64,000 nt of DNA from the NCBI GenBank assembly GCA_940671915.1, contig CALNVZ010003435.1:11328930-11392929 (forward strand). Direction: 5' to 3'. Below the pieces are notes generated by a model. The model did no database searches and was not told the origin of the DNA. It saw only the letters and a list, made by a program, of their open reading frames with translations. This DNA comes from Paracentrotus lividus. Taxonomy: Eukaryota > Echinodermata > Echinoidea > Camarodonta > Echinidae. This document shows positions 35,401 through 43,580 of the stretch, one piece after another. Within the stretch, counting starts at the first letter, position 1, and every line of letters starts with the position of its first letter. The position numbers were made by a program, and so were the translations under genes.

Positions 35401-37263
35401 TTGCACAAGAAAATAATTCTTTGTGAATCATATAAAATCATTCTTCGTGAATCGTGTAGATGTATGCCTATATTTCAAACTACTACCACTACTATTAAAT
35501 GAATGTGCTACATTTCTCTCTATTTCATCAGGCTCCAAAGTTTGGACTTTCGCATTAATTACAGCATATATTTGTACTGTAAATTCACTGTAATATTCTA
35601 ATTGAAATTTAGGCTATAACAACTTGACTAAAGCTTCATAATTATGTCAGAAAATAATTGAACTTTTCATATTAAGAATGTACGTTCTTATTCCTTTGGA
35701 ATAATGGGAGCCTATACCCTATATCATCATTCTAATTTCTAAATTTTATAATTTGTCTGTATCTTTTTGAAAGTACTACTGATAAATTCCTTCTGGCAGA
35801 GGGTATCTACATAATTATGAATAAAAAGGTAGCAAAAAACAACAACAATGTTGCAGTGCAGCTAATTCCTACCTACCAAAATTACTGAAACATTTTAGAA
35901 ATGGAAAGCTAGATTATGAGCTTGCAAATTATGAAAAGAAAAACAAGAGTACCCATAGAGACTCATACAGGCCAGGCCCAGTTCCCTCAATACAGATTTA
36001 TGTGTTTTCTTTTATTATAATTCTTTGACATGATAACTTGAGCTTGAACCAGGCACTGATGTCTACCTTTTTAAGTAAGGTACGAAAAAAGACCTAAAGA
36101 TCCCTTTTTCATCACAGAAAACCAGAAAATAATCATGAAGCATGAAATCAAACTATAATCAGGAAGTCTTTACATTCAGAGCTACATTCAAAACTTGAGT
36201 TGATCATATAGATCCCTTTATTTCTACATGTTTGTATTTCATTTCATAATACCCCCAGTTGGTTTTACTGAAATGGGGAGGTATCAGGGCCTGTAGTCAG
36301 GCTATAGCCTGAAAACTGGCATCCCTGTCCCATCTTTCTACCAACATGATAGCAACAAAAAAACAAAAAAATCAGCTGCACTCTATCAATATTTCATTAA
36401 CTTCTATTTTTTTTTAAAGAGAAAATATATATATATTTTCAAATATATATTTGAGGAGTGCAAAAGAGGAGATTTTAGTGATAACTCAGCTAAGCTCTAC
36501 TGAAGTAGGTTAATCACATGTTTGGATAGGAGCTGACAGTCTCGATTTTGCTCTTGCCAAGATATTTTGTTATCATTAAAAATTAGGAGGGGCAAAACAG
36601 GAATGCAGGTGTGTGAATATTCCACAAAATCAAACCACTCTTTTCTAAAGTCATATCCCAGAATTTTGAGTTAATATTAGATGGCATGTTTTTCATGATA
36701 TAAGGCTAGAGCTAGGAGGAGATAAGGGCCAAACGCAAGCCATATCTGATCACTGAGCTCGATAAGCAACGCGGTGTACGTATCCGGTGATAATGAATGC
36801 TACGGATGAAAGATTGCAAAGTGAGGCGGATTCCATACACGCCCCGCGTATGGGAGGCGATACCACATTTTGGCTACTGAAAAAAAAAATCTTTGTAGCA
36901 GTTTGATTGCGGTTTGTAATTGTTTAACACCGGGGAAAACTCACAAAGCTTCGTAATATTGCCACAAAAGAAATTATTAGATCTTTAAATATGCACAAAT
37001 GTTATCTTTCATCTGCGAAATTGTTTGCAATAGAAATACTGAAATTACAAAAGTATCAACTCAAAGCAGCTATAATCGCGTGCAGCTGAGAACACCGCAC
37101 CACTACCAACAAAGACAGCCGAAGCAGCCCGCTAACGTATTGGGCTTTACCATGGCTCTGCGGCAAGTAACAGGAAATTTTCTAAATGTTTTCAGACAGA
37201 AGAAAAACGACAGAAAAACTTACATTTCAATGGTTTTGGGTTGCTCTGCTTTCTTCTTGACAT
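3055..37263 (-). CDS. ZFPM1/2 (FOG): Friend-of-GATA (FOG/ZFPM) transcriptional cofactor, six coding exons
   Basis: Joined exons 37263-37224, 9673-9318, 8488-8347, 7642-7433, 6760-6686 and 6320-3055 give 4089 nt, 1362 aa plus stop, with all splice phases matching. Seen: N-terminal MSRRKQSNPKPLK, which matches the conserved NuRD-recruiting start of FOG proteins; a PR-like domain at about 65-230; C2HC fingers at 280-301, 531-552, 580-601, 847-868, 1048-1069 and 1330-1351; C2H2 fingers at 347-368 and 376-396; a CtBP-type motif PLDLT at 781-785; SUMO-consensus sites IKFE (662), IKNE (806), IKLE (1203) and VKTE (1233). Known family role: nuclear cofactors that bind the N-terminal finger of GATA factors through C2HC fingers and recruit NuRD and CtBP. 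Odd points: a partly duplicated PR-like domain and a first exon that lies in a large palindrome. Invertebrates usually have one FOG gene, so assignment to ZFPM1 or ZFPM2 is not meaningful. Confidence 0.95.
6321..6685 (-). other. FOG intron 5
   Basis: 365-nt intron. The donor reads GAAG then GTAAGG at 6685, and the acceptor is a T-rich stretch ending in CAG at 6321. No element was seen inside. Confidence 0.9.
6686..6760 (-). CDS. ZFPM1/2 (FOG): FOG exon 5
   Basis: This 75-nt exon encodes residues 251-274, a Pro/Glu-rich linker (GASPQAEGPIPNNEPIP) between the PR-like domain and the first zinc finger. The acceptor is CTACTCAAATAG and the donor is GTAAGG. It takes two bases to finish codon 250 and leaves one base for codon 275. 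The exon was found only because its frame and phases join the flanking exons, so it would be missed without splicing logic. Confidence 0.85.
7433..7642 (-). CDS. ZFPM1/2 (FOG): FOG exon 4: end of the PR-like domain
   Basis: This 210-nt exon encodes residues 181-249, beginning KQLYLLTLKDVDEHESIP and ending HLQMST. The acceptor is TTGTACCTCAG and the donor is CTACAG then GTCAGT. The phases (two bases in, one base out) match exons 3 and 5. By position and pattern it corresponds to the last strands of the vertebrate FOG PR-like domain and the linker before finger 1. That comparison is from memory of the family. Confidence 0.88.
7757..7930. mobile_element. MITE-like repeat in FOG intron 3
   Basis: Approximate inverted ends: GGTTGCATAAAAC near 7759 and TTTGTGCAACAAC near 7911. 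The word GCAAAGTTAC occurs twice inside (7869, 7889). No clear target duplication was seen. It lies in the 704-nt intron between exons 4 and 3. Confidence 0.35.
8347..8488 (-). CDS. ZFPM1/2 (FOG): FOG exon 3: core of the PR-like domain
   Basis: This 142-nt exon encodes residues 133-179, including SSKALFSIFILEFYCEDV and GPRAALIYIYKP. The acceptor is TTTATATTTTAG and the donor is ACCAG then GTGTGA. It starts in phase 0, directly after the exon 2 donor, and leaves one base. The alternating hydrophobic pattern suggests beta strands, as expected for the PR/SET-like fold reported for FOG proteins. No SET catalytic motif is evident, which fits a non-enzymatic role. Confidence 0.85.
9318..9673 (-). 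CDS. ZFPM1/2 (FOG): FOG exon 2: acidic N-terminus with a duplicated segment
   Basis: This 356-nt exon encodes residues 15-132. The acceptor follows CCTTTCTCTCAACAG. A second AG three bases on makes a NAGNAG site; using it would drop one residue and change residue 14-15. The donor is TCG then GTGAGG at 9317, although the open frame reads on into the intron. Residues 50-83 and 84-118 are a tandem duplication: each has EM(E/D)VSSEADDPEK, then VEWPV, then RGTTLGPFSA. GTTxGPF corresponds to the first conserved stretch of the FOG PR-like domain. Confidence 0.9.
9763..9922. mobile_element. Small inverted-repeat element near FOG exon 2
   Basis: The left end has GGACAATTACCCC twice in tandem. The right end has the inverted counterparts GGGGGTAATTGTC and ATAGTTGTCCT. 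Poly-C and poly-G stretches flank the middle. It sits 90 bases upstream of the FOG exon 2 acceptor. No obvious target duplication was seen. Confidence 0.5.
12041..12218. promoter_or_regulatory. Cluster of GATA-type sites (intronic, candidate enhancer)
   Basis: Within about 180 bases there are TGATAA (12052), TGATAAG (12099), CGATAA (12127), GGATAA (12155), CTTATCG (12177) and TGATAAG (12212). The sequence here is less repetitive and richer in GC than its surroundings. Binding and enhancer function are inference, since GATA motifs are short and frequent in AT-rich DNA. Confidence 0.3.
12672..12770. repeat. Hairpin-forming inverted repeat
   Basis: TCACCTCAGGATCACT at 12707 is followed after 11 bases by AGTGATCCCTGAGGTGA at 12734, a near-perfect stem. 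Outer flanks (ACACATTT and AAATGTGT) are also complementary. It may be a foldback MITE; no transposase or clear target duplication is visible. Confidence 0.55.
16991..17195. promoter_or_regulatory. Second intronic cluster of GATA-type sites
   Basis: AGATAA (16991), CTTATCA (17016), TTATCA (17101), AGATAAG (17179) and CTTATCG (17189) lie within 205 bases of FOG intron 1. Regulatory function is inferred only from clustering and from the gene's biology. Confidence 0.25.
17430..17466. repeat. (AG)n microsatellite
   Basis: An uninterrupted AG repeat, flanked on both sides by purine-rich imperfect GA tracts from 17335 to 17550. Confidence 0.95.
18408..18851. mobile_element. Tc1/mariner-like MITE, copy A
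   Basis: A 444-bp element with terminal inverted repeats starting CAGTCTGTGT and ending ACACAGACTG, flanked on each side by the dinucleotide TA. The ends also share ATGGTAC/GTACCAT. A second copy in the opposite orientation lies at 20054-20520. TA flanks and CAGT ends fit the Tc1/mariner superfamily. No transposase frame is present, so it is non-autonomous. Confidence 0.8.
20054..20520. mobile_element. Tc1/mariner-like MITE, copy B (inverted)
   Basis: A 467-bp reverse-complement copy of the element at 18408-18851, again flanked by TA. Shared internal landmarks on opposite strands include GCACGCCGTCCCATGCC, the run around CCTCGTCGCAC, and GCGCTTTGT. The two copies differ by substitutions and short indels, so they are old insertions rather than a fresh duplication. 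Confidence 0.8.
20761..21318 (+). CDS. Intronic open frame of 185 codons, unknown, possibly decayed repeat protein
   Basis: This is the longest intronic frame that is not low complexity. It lies antisense in FOG intron 1. Residues 117-132 (YNPQILPPTEIARHHT) recall a short LPPT...H motif in uncharacterised repeat-associated proteins of marine invertebrates. That resemblance is from memory and weak. No splice signals, promoter or family assignment can be given, and the tail is hydrophobic without pattern. It may be a decayed mobile-element frame or chance. Confidence 0.2.
   Translation: MLTVITLSLYFTTLSTSYHSIHVILNDWKWKKSYWSSLRKYSQCLVYEILSGRGETMIDKRGKVFLKMLAHSHREIIKTSGDNELYNIYTLCLGKYNVFCPSEMSLKICKTSEWKYNPQILPPTEIARHHTIFKTRVIHIFASACFAACIRRLLTPLIALCFDMTVERVWLSCSCMPEGKVHLPT
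21441..21564. repeat. 31-bp tandem repeat, four copies
   Basis: The unit, containing TTGTGTTCACATTTTACTAC, repeats four times with an exact period of 31 bases and almost no divergence. That points to recent expansion. Confidence 0.95.
23327..23535. repeat. Degenerate repeat with an 11-bp perfect hairpin
   Basis: GTCGCAGAGAC at 23340 and GTCTCTGCGAC at 23360 form a perfect stem with a 9-base loop. Variants of CAGAGACATC and GACATCTC recur on both strands to about 23535. The origin is unknown; the length fits a small foldback element. Confidence 0.6.
27395..27587. repeat. 64-bp tandem repeat, three copies, after an ATCG run
   Basis: Three units start with GATCT at 27395, 27459 and 27523 and end in CATTTTAGCCCGGTTC or a variant. 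They follow a short (ATCG)n run at about 27380. Copies differ by substitutions and the third is slightly longer. Confidence 0.85.
28040..28640. promoter_or_regulatory. Non-repetitive, GC-richer block in FOG intron 1 (candidate cis-regulatory module)
   Basis: Unlike its surroundings, this block has no MITE ends, homopolymers or microsatellites and is richer in GC. It holds AGATAA (28052), TGATAA (28072) and TTATCA (28087), plus E-box-like CAGCTG and CACATGTG. The small open frames here are unconvincing. Enhancer function is inference. Confidence 0.2.
29893..31930. mobile_element. Hairpin-array DNA transposon, complete (2.04 kb)
   Basis: The ends are CAGGGCCGGCGGAG and its exact inverse CTCCGCCGGCCCTG, flanked by the direct repeat AAGTC (29888-29892 and 31931-31935). 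Inside are about 15 copies of a core based on CTCGCGCTTCGCGCTCGC, usually preceded by AAAATTTTC. Part of the array has a higher-order period of about 233 bp (30682 and 30915). There is no transposase frame. CAG ends with short target duplications suggest a hAT-like non-autonomous element; this is inference. Confidence 0.75.
33007..33043. repeat. (ATACA)n short tandem repeat, retroelement-tail-like
   Basis: AATAAATAAATATAATACA followed by several ATACA units. Such pentamer tails often mark the 3' end of non-LTR retroelements, but no retroelement body could be identified upstream. Confidence 0.5.
34642..34797. promoter_or_regulatory. Dense cluster of six GATA-type sites (candidate FOG intronic enhancer)
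   Basis: Within 156 bases there are TTATCA (34642), TGATAAG (34673), CTTATCT (34697), TGATAAG (34736), TGATAG (34780) and AGATAAG (34791), all matching the WGATAR consensus on one strand or the other. The block has no simple repeats. It lies about 2.4 kb downstream of FOG exon 1. Control by GATA factors is inference. Confidence 0.4.
37224..37263 (-). CDS. ZFPM1/2 (FOG): FOG exon 1 with conserved MSRRKQ start
   Basis: This exon encodes MSRRKQSNPKPLK plus one base, ending at an AAT then GTAAGT donor. The one-base overhang T joins the two-base start CA of exon 2 to give Ser14. Start choice: MSRRKQ is the conserved N-terminus of the family. An in-frame ATG at 37275-37273 would add only MPIT. A good acceptor (CTCTTTTCTTTCAG) ends at 37279, so the transcript may have an upstream non-coding exon spliced here. 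The exon lies inside the palindrome's left arm. Confidence 0.9.
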
Positions 37264-37599
37264 CGTGATTGGCATCCTCTGAAAGAAAAGAGCAATTCAA
37301 GGTCCCAAAAGACGAATTTAAGGCATTCGATGTCGTCTGCAACTACCAGTCCGTTCGTTCGTGCGTCGGTGATGTGTGCTATGTGCAACCTGAGATGCGT
37401 AACTTCCCCAGTATCAGATGGATGCAGCAACCAGTGTGCGCGTGCAAGTGCGTCGTTTGGATGTTGGAGACTGGTCGGAGCACATTTCAGCAAAGTATTA
37501 GAGGACATAAAAATTATTATGCTGTCGCTTTATCAATAATTGTCAAGTCTTTAGTTTTACTTTAAACATAAATTTACCGAGCCTTTACTGATTTAATCC

Positions 37600-37925
37600 C
37601 TGGTTTATGATGATAATGATATTGATTATGATACTGCTGCGTTGCTGATAATGTGACGATGATAATGTGATGAGGATGATGAGGATGATGATGACAAGGA
37701 TGATGTTGATTACGATATTCATGGTGATCGAAAGTGATGATGATTATGTTGTTGATGATGATGTGATGACGATGATAATATGATTGATGACGATGATGAT
37801 GAGGATGATGATGACAAGGATGATGTTGATGACGATATTCATGGTGATCGAAAGTGATAATTATGTTGTTGATGATATAATGATGATGATTTGATGAAAA
37901 AATATGTTGTTGTCGATGACGCATG
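37600..37925. repeat. GAT-rich minisatellite upstream of FOG exon 1
   Basis: GATGAT-type triplets with two copies of a roughly 110-bp subunit containing GATATTCATGGTGATCGAAA. The mirrored copy is at 39080-39480 in the right arm. Long His- or Ile-rich open frames across it are an artefact of the triplet repeat. Confidence 0.9.
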
Positions 37926-38099
37926 TGCTGTTGATATGATTCCGTTTATGATGATGGTTACGATAATTATGATATTTAATGATGCCCGCCGATACTGCAT
38001 ACAGTAGGCCTACTTTACACAGCTTCTGCTACTGCAGTTTGATGCTGATTTTGCAATAATTAACATGCTCAAAATTTATAAACAAAAAGTGCCTCAAAT

Positions 38100-38118
38100 C
38101 GGGGGAATTTGGACCTCC

Positions 38119-38159
<41 letters not shown>

Positions 38160-38260
38160 CTCTCTCTCTCTCTCTGGACCCGAAAAATAGTAATATTGAA
38201 GGGGGGGAAATGAATAGATAAAAAAAAAAAATAATAATAATAATAATAAATAACATGACC
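38100..38260. repeat. Poly-C, (CT)n and (AAT)n low-complexity cluster
   Basis: A C run at 38117-38128 is followed by CT dinucleotides to 38176 and then AAT triplets near 38229-38250. The same cluster recurs inverted at 38835-38960 with different tract lengths. Confidence 0.9.
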
Positions 38261-38455
38261 AACCGAACCCTCCCCATAGATATAATTCAAATGATGATGA
38301 AATATTTTCACGCTTTACCCCAACCCTCACCAGTTTCGATGATTGCAACCAGGATGATCTCATGACTGCAAATGAGAGGGCAGTACTATGTGCAAAGTCA
38401 TGGCCAAATATATAATTTTGTTAGGGTTATATAACATGTACATATATTCATATTA

Positions 38456-38480
38456 NNNNNNNNNNNNNNNNNNNNNNNNN
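38456..38480. other. Assembly gap (25 N)
   Basis: Twenty-five unresolved bases at the centre of the palindrome. They are followed by an almost pure G tract with two C interruptions, to about 38530. The true size and content of the join are unknown. Confidence 1.
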
Positions 38481-38624
38481 ATGTAGGGGGGGGGGGGGGG
38501 GGGCGGGGGGGGGGGGGGGGCGGGGGAGGGATAATTTTCGATTTTCGTACCCACCCATTTAGGTCACCGGACGATCGAAACTGGTCTTCTTCTTCTTCGT
38601 GTCCACCATTTACAACATTAAGTA

Positions 38625-38900
38625 TAATATGAATATATGTACATGTTATAATAACCCTAACAATTATATATTTGGCCATGACTTTGCACATAGTACTGCC
38701 CTTTCATTTGCAGTCATGAGATCATCCTGGTTGCAATCATCGAAACTGGTGAGGGTTGGGGTAAAGCGTGAAATATATTCATCATCATTTGATTATATCT
38801 ATGGGGAGGGTTCGGTTGGTCATGTTATTTATTATTATTATTATTATTTTTTTTTTTATCTATTCATTTCCCCCCTTCAATTTTACTATTTTTCGGGTCC

Positions 38901-38957
<57 letters not shown>

Positions 38958-41825
38958 AGGTCAAATTCCCCCGATTTGAGGCACTTTTTGTTTATAAATT
39001 TTGAGCATGTTAATTATTGCCAAAATCAGCATCAAACTGCAGTAGCAGAAGCTGTGTAAAGTAGGCCTACTGTATGCAGTATCGGCGGGCATCATTAAAT
39101 ATCATAATTATCGTAACCATCATCATAAACGGAATCAATATCAACAGCATCATGCGTCATCGACACAACATAATTTTCATCAACATCATCATCATTATCA
39201 TCATCAACAACATAATTATCACTTTCGATCACATGAATATCGTCATCAACATCATCCTTGTCATCATCATCCTCATCATCATCGTCATCATCATCATTAT
39301 CATCGTCATCATCATCATCATCAACAACATAATATCATCACTTTCGATCACCATGAATATCGTAATCAACATCATCCTTGTCATCATCATCCTCATCATC
39401 CTCATCACATTATCATCGTCACATTATCAGCAACGCAGCAGTATCATAATCAATATCATTATCATCATAAACCAGGGATTAAATCAGTAAAGGCTCGGTA
39501 AATTTATGTTTAAAGTAAAACTAAAGACTTGACAATTATTGATAAAGCGACAGCATAATAATTTTTATGTCCTCTAATACTTTGCTGAAATGTGCTCCGA
39601 CCAGTCTCCAACATCCAAACGACGCACTTGCACGCGCACACTGGTTGCTGCATCCATCTGATACTGGGGAAGCTTACGCATCTCAGGTTGCACATAGCAC
39701 ACACATCACCGACGCACGAACGAACGGACTGGTAGTTGCAGACGACATCGAATGCCTTAAATTCGTCTTTTGGGACCTTGAATTGCTCTTTTCTTTCAGA
39801 GGATGCCAATCACGATGTCAAGAAGAAAGCAGAGCAACCAAAACCATTGAAATGTAAGTTTTTCTGTCGTTTTCTTCTGTCTGAAAAACATTTAGAAAAT
39901 TCTGTTACTTGCCGCAGAGCCATGGTAAAGCCAATACGTTAGCGGGCTGCTTCGGCTGTCTTTGTTGGTAGTGGTGCGGTGTTCTCAGCTGACCGCGATT
40001 ATAGCTGCTTTGAGTTGATACTTTTGTAATTTCAGTATTTCTATTGCAAACAATTTCGCAGATGAAAGATAACATTTGTGCATATTTAAAGATCTAATAA
40101 TTTCTTTTGTGGCAATATTACGAAGCTTTGTGAGTTTTCCCCGGTGTTAAACAATTACAAACCGCAATCAAACTGCTACAAAGATTTTTTTTTCAGTAGC
40201 CAAAATGTGGTATCGCCTCCCATACGCGGGGCGTGTATGGAATCCGCCTCACTTTGCAATCTTTCATCCGTAGCATTCATTATCACCGGATACGTACACC
40301 GCGTTGCTTATCGAGCTCAGTGATCAGATATGGCTTGCGTTTGGCCCTTATCTCTCCTCCTAGCTCTAGCCTTATATCATGAAAACATGCCATCTAATAT
40401 TAACTCAAAATTCTGGGATATGACTTTAGAAAAGAGTGGTTTGATTTGTGGAATATTCACACACCTGCATTCCTGTTTGCCCCTCCTAATTTTTAATGAT
40501 AACAAAATATCTTGGCAAGAGCAAAATCGAGACTGTCAGCTCCTATCCAAACATGTGATTAACCTACTTCAGTAGAGCTTAGCTGAGTTATCACTAAAAT
40601 CTCCTCTTTTGCACTCCTCAAATATATATTGAAAAAATATATAATATTTTCTCTTTAAAAAAAAATAGAAGTTAATGAAATATTGATAGAGTGCAGCTGA
40701 TTTTTTTGTTTTTTTGTTGCTATCATGTTGGTAGAAAGATGGGACAGGGATGCCAGTTTTCAGGCTATAGCCTGACTACAGGCCTGATACCTCCCCATTT
40801 CAGTAAAACCAATGGGGGTATTATGAAATGAAATACAAACATGTAGAAATAAAGGGATCTATATGATCAACTCAAGTTTTGAATGTAGCTCTGAATGTAA
40901 AGACTTCTGATTATAGTTTGATTTCATGCTTCATGATTATTTTCTGGTTTCTGTGATGAAAAGGGATCTTAGGTCTTTTTTTCTACCTTACTTAAAAGGT
41001 AGACATCAGTGCCTGGTTCAAGCTCAAGTTATCATGTCAAAGAATTATAATAAAAGAAAACACATAAATCTGTATTGAGGGAACTGGGCCTGGCCTGTAT
41101 GAGTCTCTATGGGTACTCTTGTTTTTCTTTCATAATTTGCAAGCTCATAATCTAGCTTTCCATTTTAAAATGTTTCAGTAATTTTGGTAGGTAGGAATTA
41201 GCTGCACTGCAACATTGTTGTTGTTTTTTGCTACCTTTTTATTCATAATTATGTAGATACCTCTGCCAGAAGGAATTTATCAGTAGTACTTTCAAAAAGA
41301 TACAGACAAATTATAAATTTAGAAATTAGAATGATGATATAGGGTATAGGCTCCCATTATTCCAAAGGAATAAGAACGTACATTCTTAATATGAAAAGTT
41401 CAATTATTTTCTGACATAATTATGAAGCTTTAGTCAAGTTGTTATAGCCTAAATTTCAATTAGAATATTACAGTGATTTACAGTACAATATATTGGTAAT
41501 TAATGCGAAAGTCCAAACTTTGGAGCCTGATGAAATAGAGAGAAATGTAGCACATTCATTTAATAGTAGTGGTAGTAGTTTGAAATATAGGCATACATCT
41601 ACACGATTCACGAAGAATGATTTTATATGATTCACAAAGAATTATTTTCTTGTGCAAAACTTGAAAAATGCAGTACTTTTCAAACAAAATTAGTATTTAT
41701 TTGCACATTTAAAGAATATTAAAGCATCACTTTTGAAATATTGATATCCTACCGATTGAATGTAAAATATTAGAGAATATGTCATGATTTTGCAGGCTTT
41801 TATTGCAGACTTTATCTTTGTGAGA
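38625..41825 (-). repeat. Right arm of the 6.6-kb inverted repeat
   Basis: Reverse complement of 35233-38455. The arms differ by a few substitutions and by many one-base changes in homopolymers (for example at the matches to 36080, 36100 and 36595) and in short tandem repeats. The right arm tends to have the shorter homopolymers. The arm ends abruptly after CTTTATCTTTGTGAGA. Confidence 0.95.
39815..39853 (+). pseudogene. Inverted, frameshifted copy of FOG exon 1
   Basis: This copy starts ATGTCAAGAAGAAAGCAG (MSRRKQSN) with the same upstream acceptor and the same GTAAGT donor as the real exon. One C is missing from the CCC run, so the frame shifts and meets TGA at 39848. No other FOG exons lie downstream on this strand in the window. 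It is either a non-functional duplicate or a low-quality mirror of the true exon. Confidence 0.85.
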
Positions 41826-42439
41826 AATCCTGGCACCGACACCGTGTAATGATATTGATGATACAAATGTTTAAATGTAATAGCAAGGACGCTGACAAAA
41901 TTTCTGCAAGAGATAATAGCAAAACATTGTATTTTTTTTCTAAAAGATATGAATTTGTTTAACATAATTAGGCCTATCTCTCGCAGTCGAGTGATGTAGT
42001 TAATGGGCAGATATTTTTATTATTGGGGGTACGTGTCCCCTGCGCCCACGCCTGGATCCGCCACTGAATTTCATTTAATTTTTCGCAAACCTTCATTGAT
42101 CTGCTTCTGTGATGTTTCTGTTTTATGCTGGTTTCCTAAAGGTTTTCATTTTCCATTAAATTCGATCAACTTTACTTTTCCCCTCCTCTTTATGTTATCA
42201 CAAACTTTTAGATATAAACAAAATGAAGGTCCAATATAGTTATTAAAATGAGATAAAATCATAATAATCAGTTTAAAGGTAAAAGGCCAAGATCTGAGAA
42301 GGGGTCGAGTGTGGCAGCCACAGAGGTCAGTGACAGGGGTTGATCATAATCAATATTTATTTCGAAACATGTGATGGCGTACTCCTAAATAACCTTTTCC
42401 GCTACATTCATGCGTTTTGATTGACTTACTAGTATAAGA

Positions 42440-42441
<2 letters not shown>

Positions 42442-42506
<65 letters not shown>

Positions 42507-42510
42507 TATA
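42442..42510. repeat. (TA)n microsatellite
   Basis: Nearly uninterrupted TA repeat at the left border of the duplicated block 42511-43474. A second (TA)n closes the block on the right. Confidence 0.95.
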
Positions 42511-42657
42511 ATTGAACAAAATTGTCTGCTTGGCATCTGTATAATACATGAATAACACAGTTGATAAAGAAGAATGCCAAAAACATAAAATCATAGATTT
42601 TATAATAAGGAGCATAGCTCTCAAAATTGAAAGGCGAAGTCACACTCTTCGACAGTG
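42511..42657 (-). repeat. 147-bp inverted copy of the 42962-43108 segment
   Basis: From ATTGAACAAAATTGTCTGC to CGACAGTG this is the near-exact reverse complement of 42962-43108. With the tandem pair that follows it makes an inverted-plus-direct duplication structure. Confidence 0.9.
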
Positions 42658-42682
42658 TGTATAATACATGAATAACACAGTA

Positions 42683-43474
42683 GATGCCAAGCAGACAATT
42701 TTGTTCAATTCTTTTTAGGTATTTTTACTGCTACTCTTGACTGTCGGCGGTGAGGCCCTTTTCAGATATTCCTGGTTCGGAGTCGGAGATCCGCCATTGT
42801 CATCTTGCAGTCATGCAGTATTTTCTTCGCGCCATCTCCATCTTCAGCGTGATGATTTCTTTTGAAAGGTGAGTTTCACAATCCGTCTGCTCATGAACAG
42901 TCGTGTTTTTTCGTCTGTTTCAGAAACGGATTTTGAATACATCTTTTTGTCACACCATGAGCACTGTCGAAGAGTGTGACTTCGCCTTTCAATTTTGAGA
43001 GCTATGCTCCTTATTATAAAATCTATGATTTTATGTTTTTGGCATTCTTCTTTATCAACTGTGTTATTCATGTATTATACAGATGCCAAGCAGACAATTT
43101 CGTTCAATTCTTTTTAGGTATTTTTACTGCTACTCTTGACTGTCGGCGGTGAGGCCCTTTTCAGATATTCCTGGTTTGGAGTCGGAGATCCGCCATTGTC
43201 ATCTTGCAGTCATGACTACGCGTCTTTTGTGCGTTATTTCTTCGCGCCATCTCCATCTTCAGCGTGATGATTTCTTTTGAAAGGTGAGTTTCACAATCCG
43301 TCTGCCATGAACAGTCGTGTTTTTTCGTCTGTTTCAGAAACGGATTTGAATACATCTTTTTGTCACACCATGAGCACTGACGAAGAGTGTGACTTCGCCT
43401 TTCAATTTTGAGAGCTATGCTCCTTATTATAAAATCTATGATTTTATGTTTTTGGCATTCTTCTTTATCAACTG
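42683..43474. repeat. Tandem duplication, two copies of about 395 bp
   Basis: Copy 1 starts GATGCCAAGCAGACAATT at 42683 and copy 2 starts the same way at 43082 (period 399). Each copy contains GAAAGGTGAGT and, about 70 bases on, TCTGTTTCAGAAACGG, which look like a donor and an acceptor. Copy 2 has an extra ACTACGCGTCTTTTGTGCG segment. The best open frame (minus strand, 43161-43355) is not recognised. It may be an unknown repeat or a fragment of a spliced gene. Confidence 0.85.
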
Positions 43475-43548
<74 letters not shown>

Positions 43549-43549
43549 C
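43475..43549. repeat. (TA)n-(TG)n microsatellite
   Basis: A TA repeat to about 43525 passes into a TG repeat to 43549. It forms the right boundary of the duplicated block. Confidence 0.95.
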
Positions 43550-43580
43550 AGATTAGTTAATTCATTAAATTTGTACACTA

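Larger units (their letters stand above)
9674..37223 (-). other. FOG intron 1 (27.5 kb)
   Basis: A very long first intron with donor AAT then GTAAGT at 37223 and acceptor CTCTCAACAG at 9674. No other spliced gene was recognised inside. The content is AT-rich unique sequence, MITEs (9763, 18408, 20054), minisatellites (21441, 27395), a 2-kb transposon (29893-31930), clusters of GATA-type sites (12040, 16991, 34642, 36720), and microsatellites and poly-C runs typical of transposon debris. Part of it (35233-37223) belongs to the left arm of the large palindrome. Confidence 0.85.
35233..38455 (+). repeat. Left arm of a 6.6-kb inverted repeat
   Basis: The sequence from 35233 (TCTCACAAAGATAAAG) to the gap at 38456 reads as the reverse complement of 41825 back to 38625, with about 3.2 kb per arm. 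Homology starts and stops abruptly at 35233 and 41825. This arm carries the intact FOG exon 1, GATA sites at 36720-36793 and a GAT minisatellite. Confidence 0.95.

Noticed and set aside
37574..37924. His/Ile-rich open frame over GAT repeats
   Set aside because: It is a translation artefact of a triplet minisatellite, and its mirror at 39074-39490 behaves the same way.
38599..38979. 126-codon plus-strand frame in the right arm
   Set aside because: It runs through CT/GA and AAT simple repeats and has no conserved content.
39510..39857. Paired frames on both strands, mirrored at 37227-37565
   Set aside because: They recur only because of the palindrome; they cover the FOG 5' region in the wrong frame.
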